This document shows, piece after piece, positions 52,557-62,525 of a DNA stretch of 64,000 nucleotides (position 1 is its first letter; each line of letters starts with the position of its first letter). The notes beneath the pieces were generated by a model. The model was not told the origin of the DNA and made no database searches. It worked only from the letters and a program-made list of their open reading frames with translations. Origin of the DNA: Pseudoxanthomonas yeongjuensis (GTDB taxonomy: Bacteria > Pseudomonadota > Gammaproteobacteria > Xanthomonadales > Xanthomonadaceae); assembly GCF_010093345.1 (NCBI RefSeq), contig NZ_PDWT01000001.1, positions 310,001 to 374,000 on the forward strand. Direction: 5' to 3'. Both the position numbers and the translations under genes were made by a program.

Positions 52557-55500
52557 ATGAGAGCGCGCATGAGCACGCCGGCTTCCAATCTTCCCGCCAC
52601 GCAACACGACCACTCGCCGTTGCGTTTCGTCACCGCCGCCAGCCTGTTCGACGGGCACGACGCGGCGATCAACATCATGCGCCGGCTGATCCAGGGGCAG
52701 GGCGCCGAAGTGGTCCACCTGGGCCACAACCGCAGCGTCGAGGACGTGGTCCGCGCCGCGTTGCAGGAAGACGCCGACGCGATCGCGCTGTCGTCCTACC
52801 AGGGCGGCCACGTCGAATACTTCAAGTACATGGTCGACATGCTGAAGGAGCGCGGCGCGCCGCACATCCGCGTGTTCGGCGGCGGTGGCGGCACCATCAC
52901 CCCGGAGGAGATCCGCGAGCTGCAGGCCTACGGCGTGGAGCGCATCTACCACCCCAACGACGGCATGCACATGGGCCTGGTGCAGATGATCGAGGATGTG
53001 GTGGAACGCGCCAGCGAGCACCGCCTGCCCACCGACAAACCCGCCCATATCGCCATCGACGACGAGATCTCCATCGGCCGCATGCTCAGCGCGATCGAAG
53101 AAGGCGCGCTCGACGAATCCGAACTCGTCCGCCTGCGCAAGCAATGGCAACTGGCCGGCAGTAAGACCCCGGTGGTCGGCATCACCGGCACCGGCGGCGC
53201 CGGCAAGTCGTCGGTCACTGACGAACTGTTGAACCGGTTCCTCGCCAGCTTCCCGCAGATGCGCATGGCGGTGATCTCGGTCGATCCCACCCGCCGCCGC
53301 ACCGGCGGCGCGCTGCTCGGCGACCGCATCCGCATGAACTCGCTGCGCAGCCATCGCGTGTACATGCGCTCGATGGCCACGCGCCGCCAGCACGCGGCCA
53401 CCAACAGGGTGCTGAAGGACTGCATCGGCTTCCTTAAGGGACTGGGCTACGACCTGGTCATCGTCGAGACCGCCGGCATCGGCCAGAGCGATTCGGAGAT
53501 CGTCGACCTGGTCGATTTCCCCATGTACGTGATGACCAGCGAATACGGCGCGGCCAGCCAGCTGGAGAAGATCGACATGCTCGACTTCGCCGAGCTCATC
53601 GTGCTCAACAAGTACGACAAGCGCGGTGCCGAGGACGCGTTGCGCGACGTGCGCAAGCAGTGGAAGCGCAACCGCGTCGCCTTCCAGACCGCCGACGAGG
53701 ACGTGCCCGCGTATCCGACCATCGCCAGCCAGTTCAACGACCCCGGCATCAGCTGGATGTTCGTCAACCTGTGCCGGCTGCTGCGCGAGAAGCTCGCGCT
53801 GCCGGCGAACAAATGGACGCCTCAGCTCGACACTTCGCTGAAGGAACCGCGCGCCACCGTGCTGATCCCCGGCGCACGCGTGCGCTACCTGGCCGAGATC
53901 GCCGAGCAGGGCCGCGGCATCAACAAGGCGGTCGAGCAGCAATCCGAGATCGCCAGCCGCGCGCAGCATTTGTGGGAATCGTTGCGCGAGATCGGGGATG
54001 GAAAGTTGCCGAAGGCGCTGGAGTTGTTTGCCTTTGATTCCCTTCTCCCCTCGGGAGAAGGTGCCCGAAGGGCGGATGAGGGAATGAGCCATCAGTCTCT
54101 AGGTAACGTTCCTGAGCAAGTCACTCCCCCTCCCTCATCCGGCGCTTCGCGCCACCTTCTCCCGGAGGGAGAAGGGAAGCATGTGGATCGCTCGCTCCTC
54201 ACCCTGCGCCAGCGTTACCAGGACGCGGTGCAGTCGCTGACCAACGAAAACCTCAAGCTGCTGCGCGACTGGCCGCAGCGACTGAAGTCGATCACCGACG
54301 AACACTTCACCTACGAAGTGCGCGGCAAGGCGGTCACCGGCGAGAACTACCGGCAGTCGCTCAGCCACCAGCCCATTCCCAAGATCGCCGCGCCCACCTA
54401 CAAGTCGTGGGGCGAGTTGCTGACCTTCCTCGGCAAGGAAAACCTGCCGGGCAGCTATCCCTACACCGGCGGCGTGTATCCATACCGCCGCAGCGGCGAG
54501 GACCCGATCCGCATGTTCGCCGGCGAAGGCACGCCGGAGCGCACCAACCGCCGCTTCCATTACCTGTCGGTCGGCCAGCCGGCCGCGCGCCTGTCCACCG
54601 CCTTCGACAGCGTGACCTTGTATGGCGAAGACCCGGCGCCGCGTCCGGACATCTACGGCAAGATCGGCAACTCGGGCGTCAACATCCCGACACTCGATGA
54701 CATGAAGAAGCTGTATTCCGGCTTCGACCTGTGCTCGCCGACGACCTCGGTGTCGATGACCATCAACGGCCCGGCGCCGATGATCCTGGCGATGTTCATG
54801 AACACCGCCATCGACCAGCAGGTGGAGCTGTACCTGAAGCAGGATGAGCAGCGCTGGAAGGATGCGCAGAAGAAGATCGACGGGATTTTCGAAGGCCGCC
54901 AGCGTCCGCAGTACCACGGCGAGCTGCCGCCGACCAACAATGGCCTCGGCCTCGGCCTGCTCGGCGTCACCGGCGAGCAGGTCGTCGATGCCGATACCTA
55001 TGCGCGGATCAAGGCGCAGACCCTGAAGACCGTGCGCGGCACCGTGCAGGCCGACATCCTGAAAGAGGACCAGGCGCAGAACACCTGCATCTTCAGCACC
55101 GAGTTCGCCTTGCGCATGATGGGCGACATCCAGCAGTACTTCGTCGACAACGGCGTGCGCAATTTCTACTCGGTGTCCATTTCCGGTTATCACATCGCCG
55201 AAGCCGGGGCGAACCCGATCAGCCAGCTCGCCTTCACCCTGAGCAACGGCTTCACCATCGTCGAGTACTACCTGGCCCGCGGGATGAAGGTGGACGATTT
55301 CGCCGCCAACCTGTCGTTCTTCTTCAGCAACGGCATGGATCCGGAGTATACCGTGATAGGCCGCGTCGCCCGCCGCATCTGGGCCCGCGCCATGCGCGAG
55401 CGCTACGGCGCCAACGAACGCAGCCAGATGATGAAGTACCACATCCAGACCTCGGGCCGCTCGCTGCACGCGCAGGAAATCCAGTTCAACGACATCCGCA

Positions 55501-56198
55501 CCACGCTGCAGGCCTTGTACGCGCTGTTCGACAACTGCAACTCGCTGCACACCAACGCCTACGACGAAGCCATCACCACGCCGACCGAGGAATCGGTGCG
55601 CCGCGCGGTCGCCATCCAGATGATCATCAACAAGGAACTTGGCCTCAACTTCATCGAGAACCCGTGGCAGGGCAGCTTCGCCGTCGAGTACCTGACCGAC
55701 CTGGTGGAAGAGGCGGTGTACAAGGAATTCGAGGCGATCAGCGAGCGCGGCGGCGTGCTCGGCGCGATGGACACCATGTACCAGCGCGGCAAGATCCAGG
55801 AAGAGTCGCTGTACTACGAACACAAGAAGCACGACGGCAGCCTGCCGCTGGTGGGCGTCAACACCTACCTGCCGCGCGAGCACGGCGGCGATATCGTCAC
55901 CGAGATCGAGCTGATCCGATCGACCGAAGAAGAGAAGGGCCAGCAGATCGCCAACGTGCTCGGCTGGCAGCGCTCGCGCAATGCCTTCGCGCCTGCGGGC
56001 GAGACTTCGCACGGGCATGTGGTGGAGTCGGAAGACCAGGAGGCCCATGACGGCCACGGCCTGGCCTACCTGCAGAACGCCGCGCGCGAACGCCGCAACG
56101 TGTTCGAAGCCCTGGTCGAGGCGGTGAAGACCCACAGCCTGGGCCAGATCAGCCACGCGCTGTACGACGTGGGTGGGGAATACCGCCGGAACATGTGA
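52557..56198 (+). CDS. icmF: Fused isobutyryl-CoA mutase
   Basis: A 1213-residue coenzyme B12 mutase with its G-protein chaperone built in. The B12-binding domain comes first (about 25-150) with the lower-ligand motif [13 protein letters not shown] (His34) and [14 protein letters not shown]. The MeaB-like GTPase follows (about 205-455) with P-loop [12 protein letters not shown] at 208-219 and NKYDKRG. The catalytic TIM barrel (about 550-1100) has [23 protein letters not shown]. It interconverts isobutyryl-CoA and butyryl-CoA or similar branched acids. It is about 120 residues longer than the 1093-residue Cupriavidus enzyme. Residues about 495-540 come from a palindromic repeat inserted in frame. 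An ATG at 52569 is a possible alternative start. Confidence 0.94.
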   Translation: MRARMSTPASNLPATQHDHSPLRFVTAASLFDGHDAAINIMRRLIQGQGAEVVHLGHNRSVEDVVRAALQEDADAIALSSYQGGHVEYFKYMVDMLKERGAPHIRVFGGGGGTITPEEIRELQAYGVERIYHPNDGMHMGLVQMIEDVVERASEHRLPTDKPAHIAIDDEISIGRMLSAIEEGALDESELVRLRKQWQLAGSKTPVVGITGTGGAGKSSVTDELLNRFLASFPQMRMAVISVDPTRRRTGGALLGDRIRMNSLRSHRVYMRSMATRRQHAATNRVLKDCIGFLKGLGYDLVIVETAGIGQSDSEIVDLVDFPMYVMTSEYGAASQLEKIDMLDFAELIVLNKYDKRGAEDALRDVRKQWKRNRVAFQTADEDVPAYPTIASQFNDPGISWMFVNLCRLLREKLALPANKWTPQLDTSLKEPRATVLIPGARVRYLAEIAEQGRGINKAVEQQSEIASRAQHLWESLREIGDGKLPKALELFAFDSLLPSGEGARRADEGMSHQSLGNVPEQVTPPPSSGASRHLLPEGEGKHVDRSLLTLRQRYQDAVQSLTNENLKLLRDWPQRLKSITDEHFTYEVRGKAVTGENYRQSLSHQPIPKIAAPTYKSWGELLTFLGKENLPGSYPYTGGVYPYRRSGEDPIRMFAGEGTPERTNRRFHYLSVGQPAARLSTAFDSVTLYGEDPAPRPDIYGKIGNSGVNIPTLDDMKKLYSGFDLCSPTTSVSMTINGPAPMILAMFMNTAIDQQVELYLKQDEQRWKDAQKKIDGIFEGRQRPQYHGELPPTNNGLGLGLLGVTGEQVVDADTYARIKAQTLKTVRGTVQADILKEDQAQNTCIFSTEFALRMMGDIQQYFVDNGVRNFYSVSISGYHIAEAGANPISQLAFTLSNGFTIVEYYLARGMKVDDFAANLSFFFSNGMDPEYTVIGRVARRIWARAMRERYGANERSQMMKYHIQTSGRSLHAQEIQFNDIRTTLQALYALFDNCNSLHTNAYDEAITTPTEESVRRAVAIQMIINKELGLNFIENPWQGSFAVEYLTDLVEEAVYKEFEAISERGGVLGAMDTMYQRGKIQEESLYYEHKKHDGSLPLVGVNTYLPREHGGDIVTEIELIRSTEEEKGQQIANVLGWQRSRNAFAPAGETSHGHVVESEDQEAHDGHGLAYLQNAARERRNVFEALVEAVKTHSLGQISHALYDVGGEYRRNM
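54042..54176 (+). repeat. Intergenic-type palindromic repeat inside icmF
   Basis: Left arm cccttctcccctcgggagaa through gatgaggga (54042-54085) and right arm tccctcatccggcgcttcgc through gagaaggg (54131-54176) are inverted copies with a few mismatches. This element type is common between xanthomonad genes. Here it is in frame and encodes [15 protein letters not shown] and [15 protein letters not shown] in the linker between the G domain and the mutase domain. Confidence 0.85.
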
Positions 56199-56414
56199 CG
56201 CCGTGCCCCGCACGGTCCTGATTACCGGTTCGGAGGTCATGGCGCCACCCGACCGGTGGGGATCGAACCGGCGGACAGGAAAGCTCCGCGGCCGCTCCCC
56301 CGGTCTGTTCCAGGCGCTTTGCGGCCTGGCTGCGCTGCTGTTGCAGGCGGAGGTTTACTCCGGTCTTCCTGCCGGTTAGCTTGCGGGTGGGGAATACGGC
56401 AAACGGGGAAGGGA

Positions 56415-57968
56415 ATGGGAATTCGCATGCGGGGCGCTTGCGCAAGGATGCTGCTTGGATTGCTGGCCTTGCCAGGATTGGCCCAGGCCCAGGCCCAGGC
56501 CCAGCCGCGGACGCCACCGGCTCCGCCCGAAGCGCTGATCGCCTATTTCGCACAGGTGCGGCAGGCCGAGGTCATCCAGGATCCGGAACAGCGGTGCCTG
56601 GCGTATCCGGATCTGCCCGACAACGCCTGGCCCGCTGGCGCCGCCCAGTCGCGCTGCCTGACCGTGCGCGCGCCGGTGCTGCCGCTGGCGGAGATCGAAT
56701 CCCGGCTGGCCACGGCCGATGGCGGTGCCTGGCTGGAACAGCGCCTCGACGAAATGCTCGACGCGAACGATGAACCGCGCGAACGCGACCGGATCTTCGC
56801 CGTGCTCAACCTGTTCGATGCCAGCGAGCGCGCCGGCAGCGTCGCTACCCTCTGGTTGCGGCAGATGCCGCAAAGCCCGTTCGCGCTCACCGCCATGGGC
56901 AAGCACCGCGCCGCGCAGGGCTGGGCCTCGCGCGGCACCCAATACGTCTACAAGACCTCCGACGCGCAGTTGCAGCGCATGCGCCAGCTGTTCGCCGGGG
57001 CTGCGCCGCTGTTGTCCGATGCGCTGGAGCGCGAACCGCGGCTGACGCCGGCTTGCGTGGCCCTGGCCGAAATCGGGCGGCAATCGTCCGATACCCTGCA
57101 GCGGTCGGCACTGGAACAATGCCTGCAGGCCGATCCGCTTTCCTATTACGTCGTGTGGGAATGGATGAACAGCGCCACGCCCAAGTGGGGCGGCTCGATG
57201 GAGGCGATGGACATGGTCGCGGCGTACATCCGCCAGCGTGGACCGGAAAATCCCACACTGTATTCGTTGCTGTCGCAGCCGCCCGGCTACGAGGCCTCGC
57301 TGATGGACAAGTACGCCGACGGCCAGGAAGGTTTCGTCGCCGCCTCGCGTGCCGGGCCGGGCGCCTACATGATGAGCAAGGCGGGCTATGCCTACTGGGC
57401 GAAGGACGACCCGTGGATGGCGCTGGTGTACTGGTCGCAGGCGATGCGCTTCTGGCCGGACGACATGGAGGTGCGTGGCATGCGGGGCAGGGCCTTGCAC
57501 CATGTCCGCGACTACGCATGGGCGGTGAAGGACCTGCTGCCGGCCGCCGCCGCGGACGGCAGCGACCTGGAGTTGCAGTACGCCACCGGCTCGACGTTGC
57601 TGGAGCTTCGGCGTTTCGAGGAGTCGCGGCCGTACCTGTTGCGTGCGCAGAAGCAGCCGGGCCGCCAGCTGGCCGCGCTGGAGCGCTATTGCTTCACCTG
57701 GATCAACTACTGGGAAGGCTTGAAGACGAAACAGGCGCGCGATTGCACCGCCGCGCTGGTCAGCCAGGTACCCACCCATGGCGAGTACTGGGGCTGGCGC
57801 TACACCACGTTGTCGGCATCGCGCGATGAGCGATGGGTGGAGGCGGCGGGGCAGTTCCTGCTGTACGCCAATCCCAGGGATCCACGACAACAAGCGTTGA
57901 AGAAGGACTTGCTGGCCAGCGGTGTGCAGCCGGCGAAATCCGGCAGTGGCAAACGGGGGAATCCATGA
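56415..57968 (+). CDS. Secreted DUF4034-type TPR-like protein
   Basis: A 517-residue exported protein with a signal peptide (about 1-30, ending LAQAQAQAQ). The rest is helical with tetratricopeptide-type pairs such as YMMSKAGYAYWAKDDPWMALVYWSQAMRFWPDDMEVRGMRGRA. The WGWRYTTLSASRDERW end and the ...YYVVWEWMNSATPKWGGS segment resemble DUF4034 proteins. The function is unknown. The start at 56415 has a GGGAAGGG run just upstream. It overlaps the next gene by four bases (ATGA), so the two are a translational pair. The 216 bases before it carry no gene I can support. Confidence 0.75.
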   Translation: MGIRMRGACARMLLGLLALPGLAQAQAQAQPRTPPAPPEALIAYFAQVRQAEVIQDPEQRCLAYPDLPDNAWPAGAAQSRCLTVRAPVLPLAEIESRLATADGGAWLEQRLDEMLDANDEPRERDRIFAVLNLFDASERAGSVATLWLRQMPQSPFALTAMGKHRAAQGWASRGTQYVYKTSDAQLQRMRQLFAGAAPLLSDALEREPRLTPACVALAEIGRQSSDTLQRSALEQCLQADPLSYYVVWEWMNSATPKWGGSMEAMDMVAAYIRQRGPENPTLYSLLSQPPGYEASLMDKYADGQEGFVAASRAGPGAYMMSKAGYAYWAKDDPWMALVYWSQAMRFWPDDMEVRGMRGRALHHVRDYAWAVKDLLPAAAADGSDLELQYATGSTLLELRRFEESRPYLLRAQKQPGRQLAALERYCFTWINYWEGLKTKQARDCTAALVSQVPTHGEYWGWRYTTLSASRDERWVEAAGQFLLYANPRDPRQQALKKDLLASGVQPAKSGSGKRGNP

Positions 57969-58702
57969 AAAGGAACATGCGCGTGGTGCCGATGGCGCTG
58001 TTCTTGGCGACGGCGACGGCGAGTGCGGTCGCGGTTGCGGTTGCGGCGCCTCCAGTCGAGCGCCCGACGGTTTCGCCGGTGCTGCCACTGACCGCGCAGG
58101 TGGAGGGCAAGGGTTACGCGCAATGGTCGGCGGCCTGGTGGCAGTGGGCGATGTCGATGCCGGTGGAACCCTATGTGGATCCGGACGGCCGCTTTTGCGA
58201 CCTGGGCCAGGAAGGACCGGTCTGGTTCCTGGCCGGGACGGACGGCAGCTTCGATGCGCAACGCGAATGCCGCATACCGCTCGGGAAATACCTGTTCCTG
58301 CCGATCATCAACATGATCCACCAGACCCCGTTGGGGGTGAAGAAGGAAGGCAAGGTGGCGTCGTGCAAGGAGCTGCAGGCGTCGGCCGCGGTCAACAACG
58401 ATCACCTGGTCAGCGCGGTGGTGTTGATCGATGGGGCGCTGGTCAAGAACGTGGTGTCCTACCGGGTGCGCAGCGAGGGCTGTTTCCCGATGTACCCGAA
58501 GCTGCCGGAAGACGATCGCTACATCACCCCGGTCGCGGCCAGCGATGGCTACTGGCTGATGATCGAACCCCTGCCGATCGGCCGGCACACGATCACCGTC
58601 GGCGCCAACTACGGCGCGCCCGGAGGCGGCTACCACCACATGGTGCAGAATTTCGAATACGTGCTGCAGGTGGGCATGCAGGACGGATTCGTGATGCGGT
58701 GA
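57965..58702 (+). CDS. Secreted protein of unknown function
   Basis: A 245-residue protein with a signal peptide (about 1-28). The mature part has AAWWQWAMSMPVEPYVDPDGRFCDLGQEGPVWFLAG and a run of aromatic and Gly residues, with several Cys (FCDLG, RECR, SCKEL, GCFPM) that may form disulfides. It ends in a beta-rich segment (TITVGANYGAPGGGYHHMVQNFEYVLQVG). I do not recognise a named family. It overlaps the DUF4034 gene and probably works with it outside the cytoplasm. Confidence 0.75.
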   Translation: MKRNMRVVPMALFLATATASAVAVAVAAPPVERPTVSPVLPLTAQVEGKGYAQWSAAWWQWAMSMPVEPYVDPDGRFCDLGQEGPVWFLAGTDGSFDAQRECRIPLGKYLFLPIINMIHQTPLGVKKEGKVASCKELQASAAVNNDHLVSAVVLIDGALVKNVVSYRVRSEGCFPMYPKLPEDDRYITPVAASDGYWLMIEPLPIGRHTITVGANYGAPGGGYHHMVQNFEYVLQVGMQDGFVMR

Positions 58703-58789
58703 TGGCCGCGGGCCGGCGGCGATGGTTCCGTGTGTCGGCGGTTATCATGGCCGGCATGTACTCCGGCATCCGCGACAGGTTCCCTCTCC

Positions 58790-59323
58790 ATGCGTAATCC
58801 CCTGCAGGAACAACTGCTCAAGGCCGGCCTGGCGAAGAAGTCCAAGCTGGACCAGGTGGCGCGCGAGCAGGCGAAGCAGCGGCATGCGAAATCGGCGCCT
58901 GCAGTCAACGTCGAACAGGCCGAGGCCGAACGCATTCGCCTGGAGAAGGTCGAGCGCGACCGCGCGCTGTCGGCCGAGCGCAACGCGCAGGCGAAGGCGC
59001 AGGAACTGCGTGCGCAGGTGCGGCAGATCGTGGAGCAGAACCGGCTCAAGCCCGAGGGCGGGATCGACTACCGCTTCACTCACAACGGCGCGATCCGCAG
59101 CCTGCTGGTCACCGATGCGCTGCGCCGGCAACTGGCCAACGGCAGCCTGGTCGTCGCCTGCCACGACAGCGGCTATGCGATCGTGCCGCGCGCCGTCGCG
59201 GAGAAGATCGAGGCGCGCGACCCGGCCATGATCGCGCTCGACCATGGGCGCAATGCATCGGCTGCGCCTGACGACGACGACCACTACAGCCAGTTCAAGG
59301 TGCCGGACGACCTGATCTGGTAA
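58790..59323 (+). CDS. DUF2058 (YaiL-like) nucleoprotein/polysome-associated protein
   Basis: A 177-residue DUF2058 protein. The start MRNPLQEQLLKAGLAKKSK is typical, followed by a long charged coiled-coil region (about 20-95) and the conserved C-terminal part with GIDYRFTHNGAIRSLLV, VVACHDSGYAIVPRAVAEKI and DDHYSQFKVPDDLIW. YaiL was described as polysome-associated, but the role is not settled. It stands alone, with a palindromic repeat after it. Confidence 0.88.
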   Translation: MRNPLQEQLLKAGLAKKSKLDQVAREQAKQRHAKSAPAVNVEQAEAERIRLEKVERDRALSAERNAQAKAQELRAQVRQIVEQNRLKPEGGIDYRFTHNGAIRSLLVTDALRRQLANGSLVVACHDSGYAIVPRAVAEKIEARDPAMIALDHGRNASAAPDDDDHYSQFKVPDDLIW

Positions 59324-59335
59324 CCCCGGCGCGAC

Positions 59336-59411
59336 GTAGGAGCGGGCCTTGCCCGCGATGCCCTTCGCGTGGTCCCGCATGAAAAGCATCGCGGGCAAGG
59401 CCCGCTCCTAC
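59336..59411. repeat. Palindromic repeat, gtaggagcgggccttgcccgcg family
   Basis: 26-base perfect arms at 59336-59361 and 59386-59411, identical in core to those at 28888 and 29779. It lies 12 bases after the DUF2058 stop. Confidence 0.93.
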
Positions 59412-59475
59412 GGGGTCGTTCGCGGCTATCGTGCAACCGGCGTAGCATCGCGCAACACCCGACCTGGAGCGCCGC

Positions 59476-60984
59476 ATGCCCCCGTCCTACCGTAGCCGTC
59501 CTCCTGCTCTTTCCGTAGCCATGCTGGTCGTCCTGCTCGGCGCACCGGTGATGGCCTCCGCTGTCGAGGCCGACATGGCCGCCCTCCAGCGCACCGTCGC
59601 CGCGCAGCACGACGCCTCGCTCAAGCGGCTGCAGGACTGGATCGCGCTGCCGTCGATCGCCGCCGAAGACCTCAACTCGCGCGAAGGCGCCGAGTACATG
59701 GCGACGCTCGCCCGCGAGGCTGGCTTCCAAAAGGTCTCGATCCTCGACACCGACGGCAAGCCGGGCGTGTTCGCCACGCTCGATGCCGGTGCGCAGAAAA
59801 CCGTGGGCCTCTACTTCATGTACGACGTGAAGCAGTTCGATCCTGCCGAATGGTCCTCGCCACCGCTTGAATCGAAGCTCGTCGACAAGCCCGGCCTGGG
59901 CAAGGTCCTGGTCGGACGCGGCGCGGTCAACCAGAAGGGCCCGCAGTCGGCCTTGCTCGCCGCGCTGCACGCCATCAAGGCCGCCAACCAGAAGATGCCG
60001 GTGAACCTGGTGCTGGTGGCCGAAGGCGAAGAGGAGATCGGCTCGCCGCATATCGGCCAGCTGGTGCATCGCCCGGAAGTGGAAGCCGCCTTGCGCGATA
60101 CCGTCGGCGTGTTCATGCCTTCGGCCTCGCAGGACGCCGAAGGCAACGTGACCATCAGCCTCGGCGCCAAGGGCGTGATCGAGCTGGAGCTGGTCGCCAG
60201 CGGCGAGAAGTGGGGCAGGGGTCCGAAGAAGGACGTGCATTCCTCGCTCAAGGCCATGGTCGACAGTCCGGCCTGGCGGTTGGTGAAGGCGCTGGACACG
60301 CTGGTTTCCGACGACGGCAACACCATCGCCATCGACGGCTATCCCGTGGCGCCGCCGATCAGCGCCGAACACAAGGCGATGATCGCCGCCGCCACAAAGG
60401 TGCGCAGCGAAGCCAAGAGCAAAAAGCTGCTGGGCGTGGACCACTGGATCGACGATCTGCCCTGGCAGCAGGCCAACGAGCGCCTGGTTTCGCAGCCCAC
60501 GGTCAACATCGAGGGCCTGGTCGCCGGCTACACCGGCCCGGGCGGCAAGACCGTGCTGCCGAGCCGCGCGGTGGCCAAGATGGATTTTCGCCTGGTGCCG
60601 GGCATGAAGAAGGACGACGCGGTCGCCGCGCTGAAGGCGCACCTGGCCAAGCGCGGCTACGGGGACATCGAGGTCAACGTCAGTGGCGGTTATGACGGCA
60701 CCCAGTCGTCCGCCGATGCGCCGCTGATCCAGGCGCAGCGCGCGGTGCTGGAACGCCGCGGGATCAAGCCGCTGTTCTGGCCGCGCAACGCGGGCTCGTA
60801 TCCGGGCTTCGTCTTCACCGATGCGCCCTTGAGCCTGGCCTCCGGGCACTTCGGCCTGGGCAATGGCAGCGGCGCGCATGCGCCGGACGAGTACTACCTG
60901 ATCGAATCCAGCAACCCGGCGGTGCAGGGCTACGACGGTGCGGTGATGTCGTTCGTCGAGTATCTGTACGAACTGGGCAAGTGA
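59476..60984 (+). CDS. Secreted M20-like hydrolase with altered metal site
   Basis: A 502-residue exported protein of the peptidase M20/M25/M40 fold, with a signal peptide (about 1-29). The dimerisation domain is about 200-370. Canonical zinc ligands in the family are His in a GHxD motif, Asp in GRGxxDxKG, and Glu in EGxEE. Here the first reads YFMYDVKQFDP with Met115 at the His position, the second GRGAVNQKGP with Asn152, while AEGEEEIGS (183-190) keeps the acidic residues. GSGAHAPDEYYLIES near the end fits the final His-Glu region. It may bind one metal only or be catalytically changed. It stands alone. Confidence 0.82.
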   Translation: MPPSYRSRPPALSVAMLVVLLGAPVMASAVEADMAALQRTVAAQHDASLKRLQDWIALPSIAAEDLNSREGAEYMATLAREAGFQKVSILDTDGKPGVFATLDAGAQKTVGLYFMYDVKQFDPAEWSSPPLESKLVDKPGLGKVLVGRGAVNQKGPQSALLAALHAIKAANQKMPVNLVLVAEGEEEIGSPHIGQLVHRPEVEAALRDTVGVFMPSASQDAEGNVTISLGAKGVIELELVASGEKWGRGPKKDVHSSLKAMVDSPAWRLVKALDTLVSDDGNTIAIDGYPVAPPISAEHKAMIAAATKVRSEAKSKKLLGVDHWIDDLPWQQANERLVSQPTVNIEGLVAGYTGPGGKTVLPSRAVAKMDFRLVPGMKKDDAVAALKAHLAKRGYGDIEVNVSGGYDGTQSSADAPLIQAQRAVLERRGIKPLFWPRNAGSYPGFVFTDAPLSLASGHFGLGNGSGAHAPDEYYLIESSNPAVQGYDGAVMSFVEYLYELGK

Positions 60985-60988
60985 AAAT

Positions 60989-61141
60989 GTAGGCTGGGTT
61001 GGCTCTATCAACCCAGCAAGCGGGAGGCTGGAACCAAAGCGCTGGGTTGATGAAGCCAACCCAGCCTACGGCTCTCCATCAACCCGGCAAGCGGGAGGCG
61101 GGGACAAGGGCGCTGGGTTGGTGAAGCTGACCCAGCCTGCG
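60989..61141. repeat. Tandem 63-base repeat forming a compound palindrome
   Basis: Copy 1 (61008-61070, beginning tcaacccagcaagcgggagg) and copy 2 (61079-61141, beginning tcaacccggcaagcgggagg) are diverged direct repeats eight bases apart. The outer gtaggctgggttggct (60988-61003) and internal agccaacccagcctac form inverted pairs. It follows the M20-like gene directly and ends 50 bases before the Pvc16-like gene. Confidence 0.85.
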
Positions 61142-61190
61142 TTCCTGGCGTATCTTCAAGCCACTGAACGCAGCGAGGGGGGGGGTCGCC

Positions 61191-61712
61191 ATGTCGTCGG
61201 ACCAGTTGATTGCAGTCGCCACGGATGCCTTGCGTGGCTTGATCCAGGCGGTGCTGCCCGCGGGCAGTGCGGTGCTGGTGGGGCCGCCTTCGCCGGAGGC
61301 CGAAGAGGTCTCGGGCTTGTCGGTGCATCTGTACCGGGTCGGGGTGTTGCCGCTGGTGCGGGCGGTGCCGGTGCTGGGTGCGGATGGGCGGCGGATGCGG
61401 CCGGAGATCGGGCTGCAGCTGGATTACCTGGTCAGCGGGCTGGGCGGGGAGGCGCTGGAGGAACTCGGTCTGCTTGGGACTGCGTTGCACGCGCTGGCGG
61501 ATTCGCCGGTGCGCGAGCGGCAGTCGTTGTCGGCGTTGTTGTCGGAACCGGATCGGTTGGCTTCGGTGGCGCCGGGATCATTGAGCATCCAGTGGCGGGT
61601 GTTGGACCTGCCGCTGGACCAGGTGTCGGGGGTGTGGCTGGCGAGTGGGATGCGGCAGCGGGGTGGGGTGTTCTGCAGGGCTGAGGCGGTTTGGCAGGCG
61701 GTGCAGGGTTGA
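61191..61712 (+). CDS. Pvc16-like (DUF4255) protein
   Basis: A 173-residue soluble protein. The pattern of LRGLIQAVLPAGSAVLVGPPSP, then VSGLSVHLYRVGVLPLVRAV and MRPEIGLQLDYLVSGLGGEALEELGLLGTALHALADSPV matches the DUF4255 domain of Pvc16. That protein caps the sheath/tube end in extracellular contractile injection systems. No sheath, tube, baseplate or ATPase gene is seen in this window, so it is an orphan here. Base composition is very GT-rich on the coding strand. It is followed by a membrane-protein gene 26 bases later. Confidence 0.72.
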   Translation: MSSDQLIAVATDALRGLIQAVLPAGSAVLVGPPSPEAEEVSGLSVHLYRVGVLPLVRAVPVLGADGRRMRPEIGLQLDYLVSGLGGEALEELGLLGTALHALADSPVRERQSLSALLSEPDRLASVAPGSLSIQWRVLDLPLDQVSGVWLASGMRQRGGVFCRAEAVWQAVQG

Positions 61713-61738
61713 GATTGGAAATTGAAGGGGGACTTCAA

Positions 61739-62332
61739 GTGGAAATAAAGCAAAGTCGTAATTCCAACCGTATCCGTTATCAGTTTGGGGAAGACGAACT
61801 GAACTACTCGCTCGAAGACAGTTCGGGTAGCCGGTCTTTCTCGGTTCAGTACACCGATATCAGTCGCGATCGGCAGACGCTGGAAGAGCGCAATCAGTGG
61901 TTGCGGAATGCGGGGTTGTTGTGGATCGCGTTGGGTGGCGTGCTGACAGCGATGAGCTATTTCGGCGAGGGCCCGTTCCGGGCGTCGTTCTGGTTGTGGA
62001 TCGGGTTGGGTTGTTATGCGGTGTACTGGTTCCGGCGCACGAAGTTCACGATCCTGCCCACCGACAAGGGCAATCTGTTGGTGATCGACAACGACGACGG
62101 TCCGCGCCTGATCCAGGAGATCGAGTCGCGCCGTGCGGCGCAGTTCCTGCGCGAATACGACTTCATGGATGCGGACGAGACGCCGGAACAGCAGCGCAAG
62201 CGGTTCAAATGGTTGCACAGCGAGGGGGCGTTGTCGGATGAGGAATTTCAGAGGCGGGTTGCGATGATTGGTGAAGTGGGGGTAAAGGGTGCGGCTGAGG
62301 CAGTTGTCGGATCGCGGCAGACGTTGAATTAG
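61739..62332 (+). CDS. Two-helix membrane protein of unknown function
   Basis: A 197-residue protein. A soluble N-terminal part of about 60 residues (NRIRYQFGEDELNYSLEDSS) is followed by two membrane helices (about 65-80 and 88-105: LLWIALGGVLTAMSYF and FWLWIGLGCYAVYWF). A cytoplasmic tail of about 90 residues follows with EQQRKRFKWLHSEGALSDEEF, a short helical SHOCT-like motif. I chose GTG at 61739 because AAGGGGG stands seven bases before it; TTG at 61709 overlaps the Pvc16-like stop and is possible. The family is not recognised. Confidence 0.68.
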   Translation: MEIKQSRNSNRIRYQFGEDELNYSLEDSSGSRSFSVQYTDISRDRQTLEERNQWLRNAGLLWIALGGVLTAMSYFGEGPFRASFWLWIGLGCYAVYWFRRTKFTILPTDKGNLLVIDNDDGPRLIQEIESRRAAQFLREYDFMDADETPEQQRKRFKWLHSEGALSDEEFQRRVAMIGEVGVKGAAEAVVGSRQTLN

Positions 62333-62525
62333 CCGTTGCTGAGTTCAGGGAAGGATGGGGTCAGTGAAATAATTACCTCCGTTTCCTTTAGTCGTTTAGT
62401 CGAGCGCGGAGGGAGGGGCGGACTGGGACAGGGCGGGCTGCAGCTGGTGGATCGCGCCGGTGTTGAGCAGTTGGCCCAGGTCGGCGAAGCCGCCTGCGCG
62501 GATGATGCAGAGGGGGTTGAAAGAA

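Noticed and set aside
61008-61141. Two direct repeats considered as a CRISPR array
   Set aside because: Only two copies of 63 bases with an 8-base gap. No short repeats with regular spacers and no cas genes.
61191-61712. Prophage or full contractile injection system around the Pvc16-like gene
   Set aside because: No sheath, tube, baseplate, tail fibre or integrase gene is present on either side.
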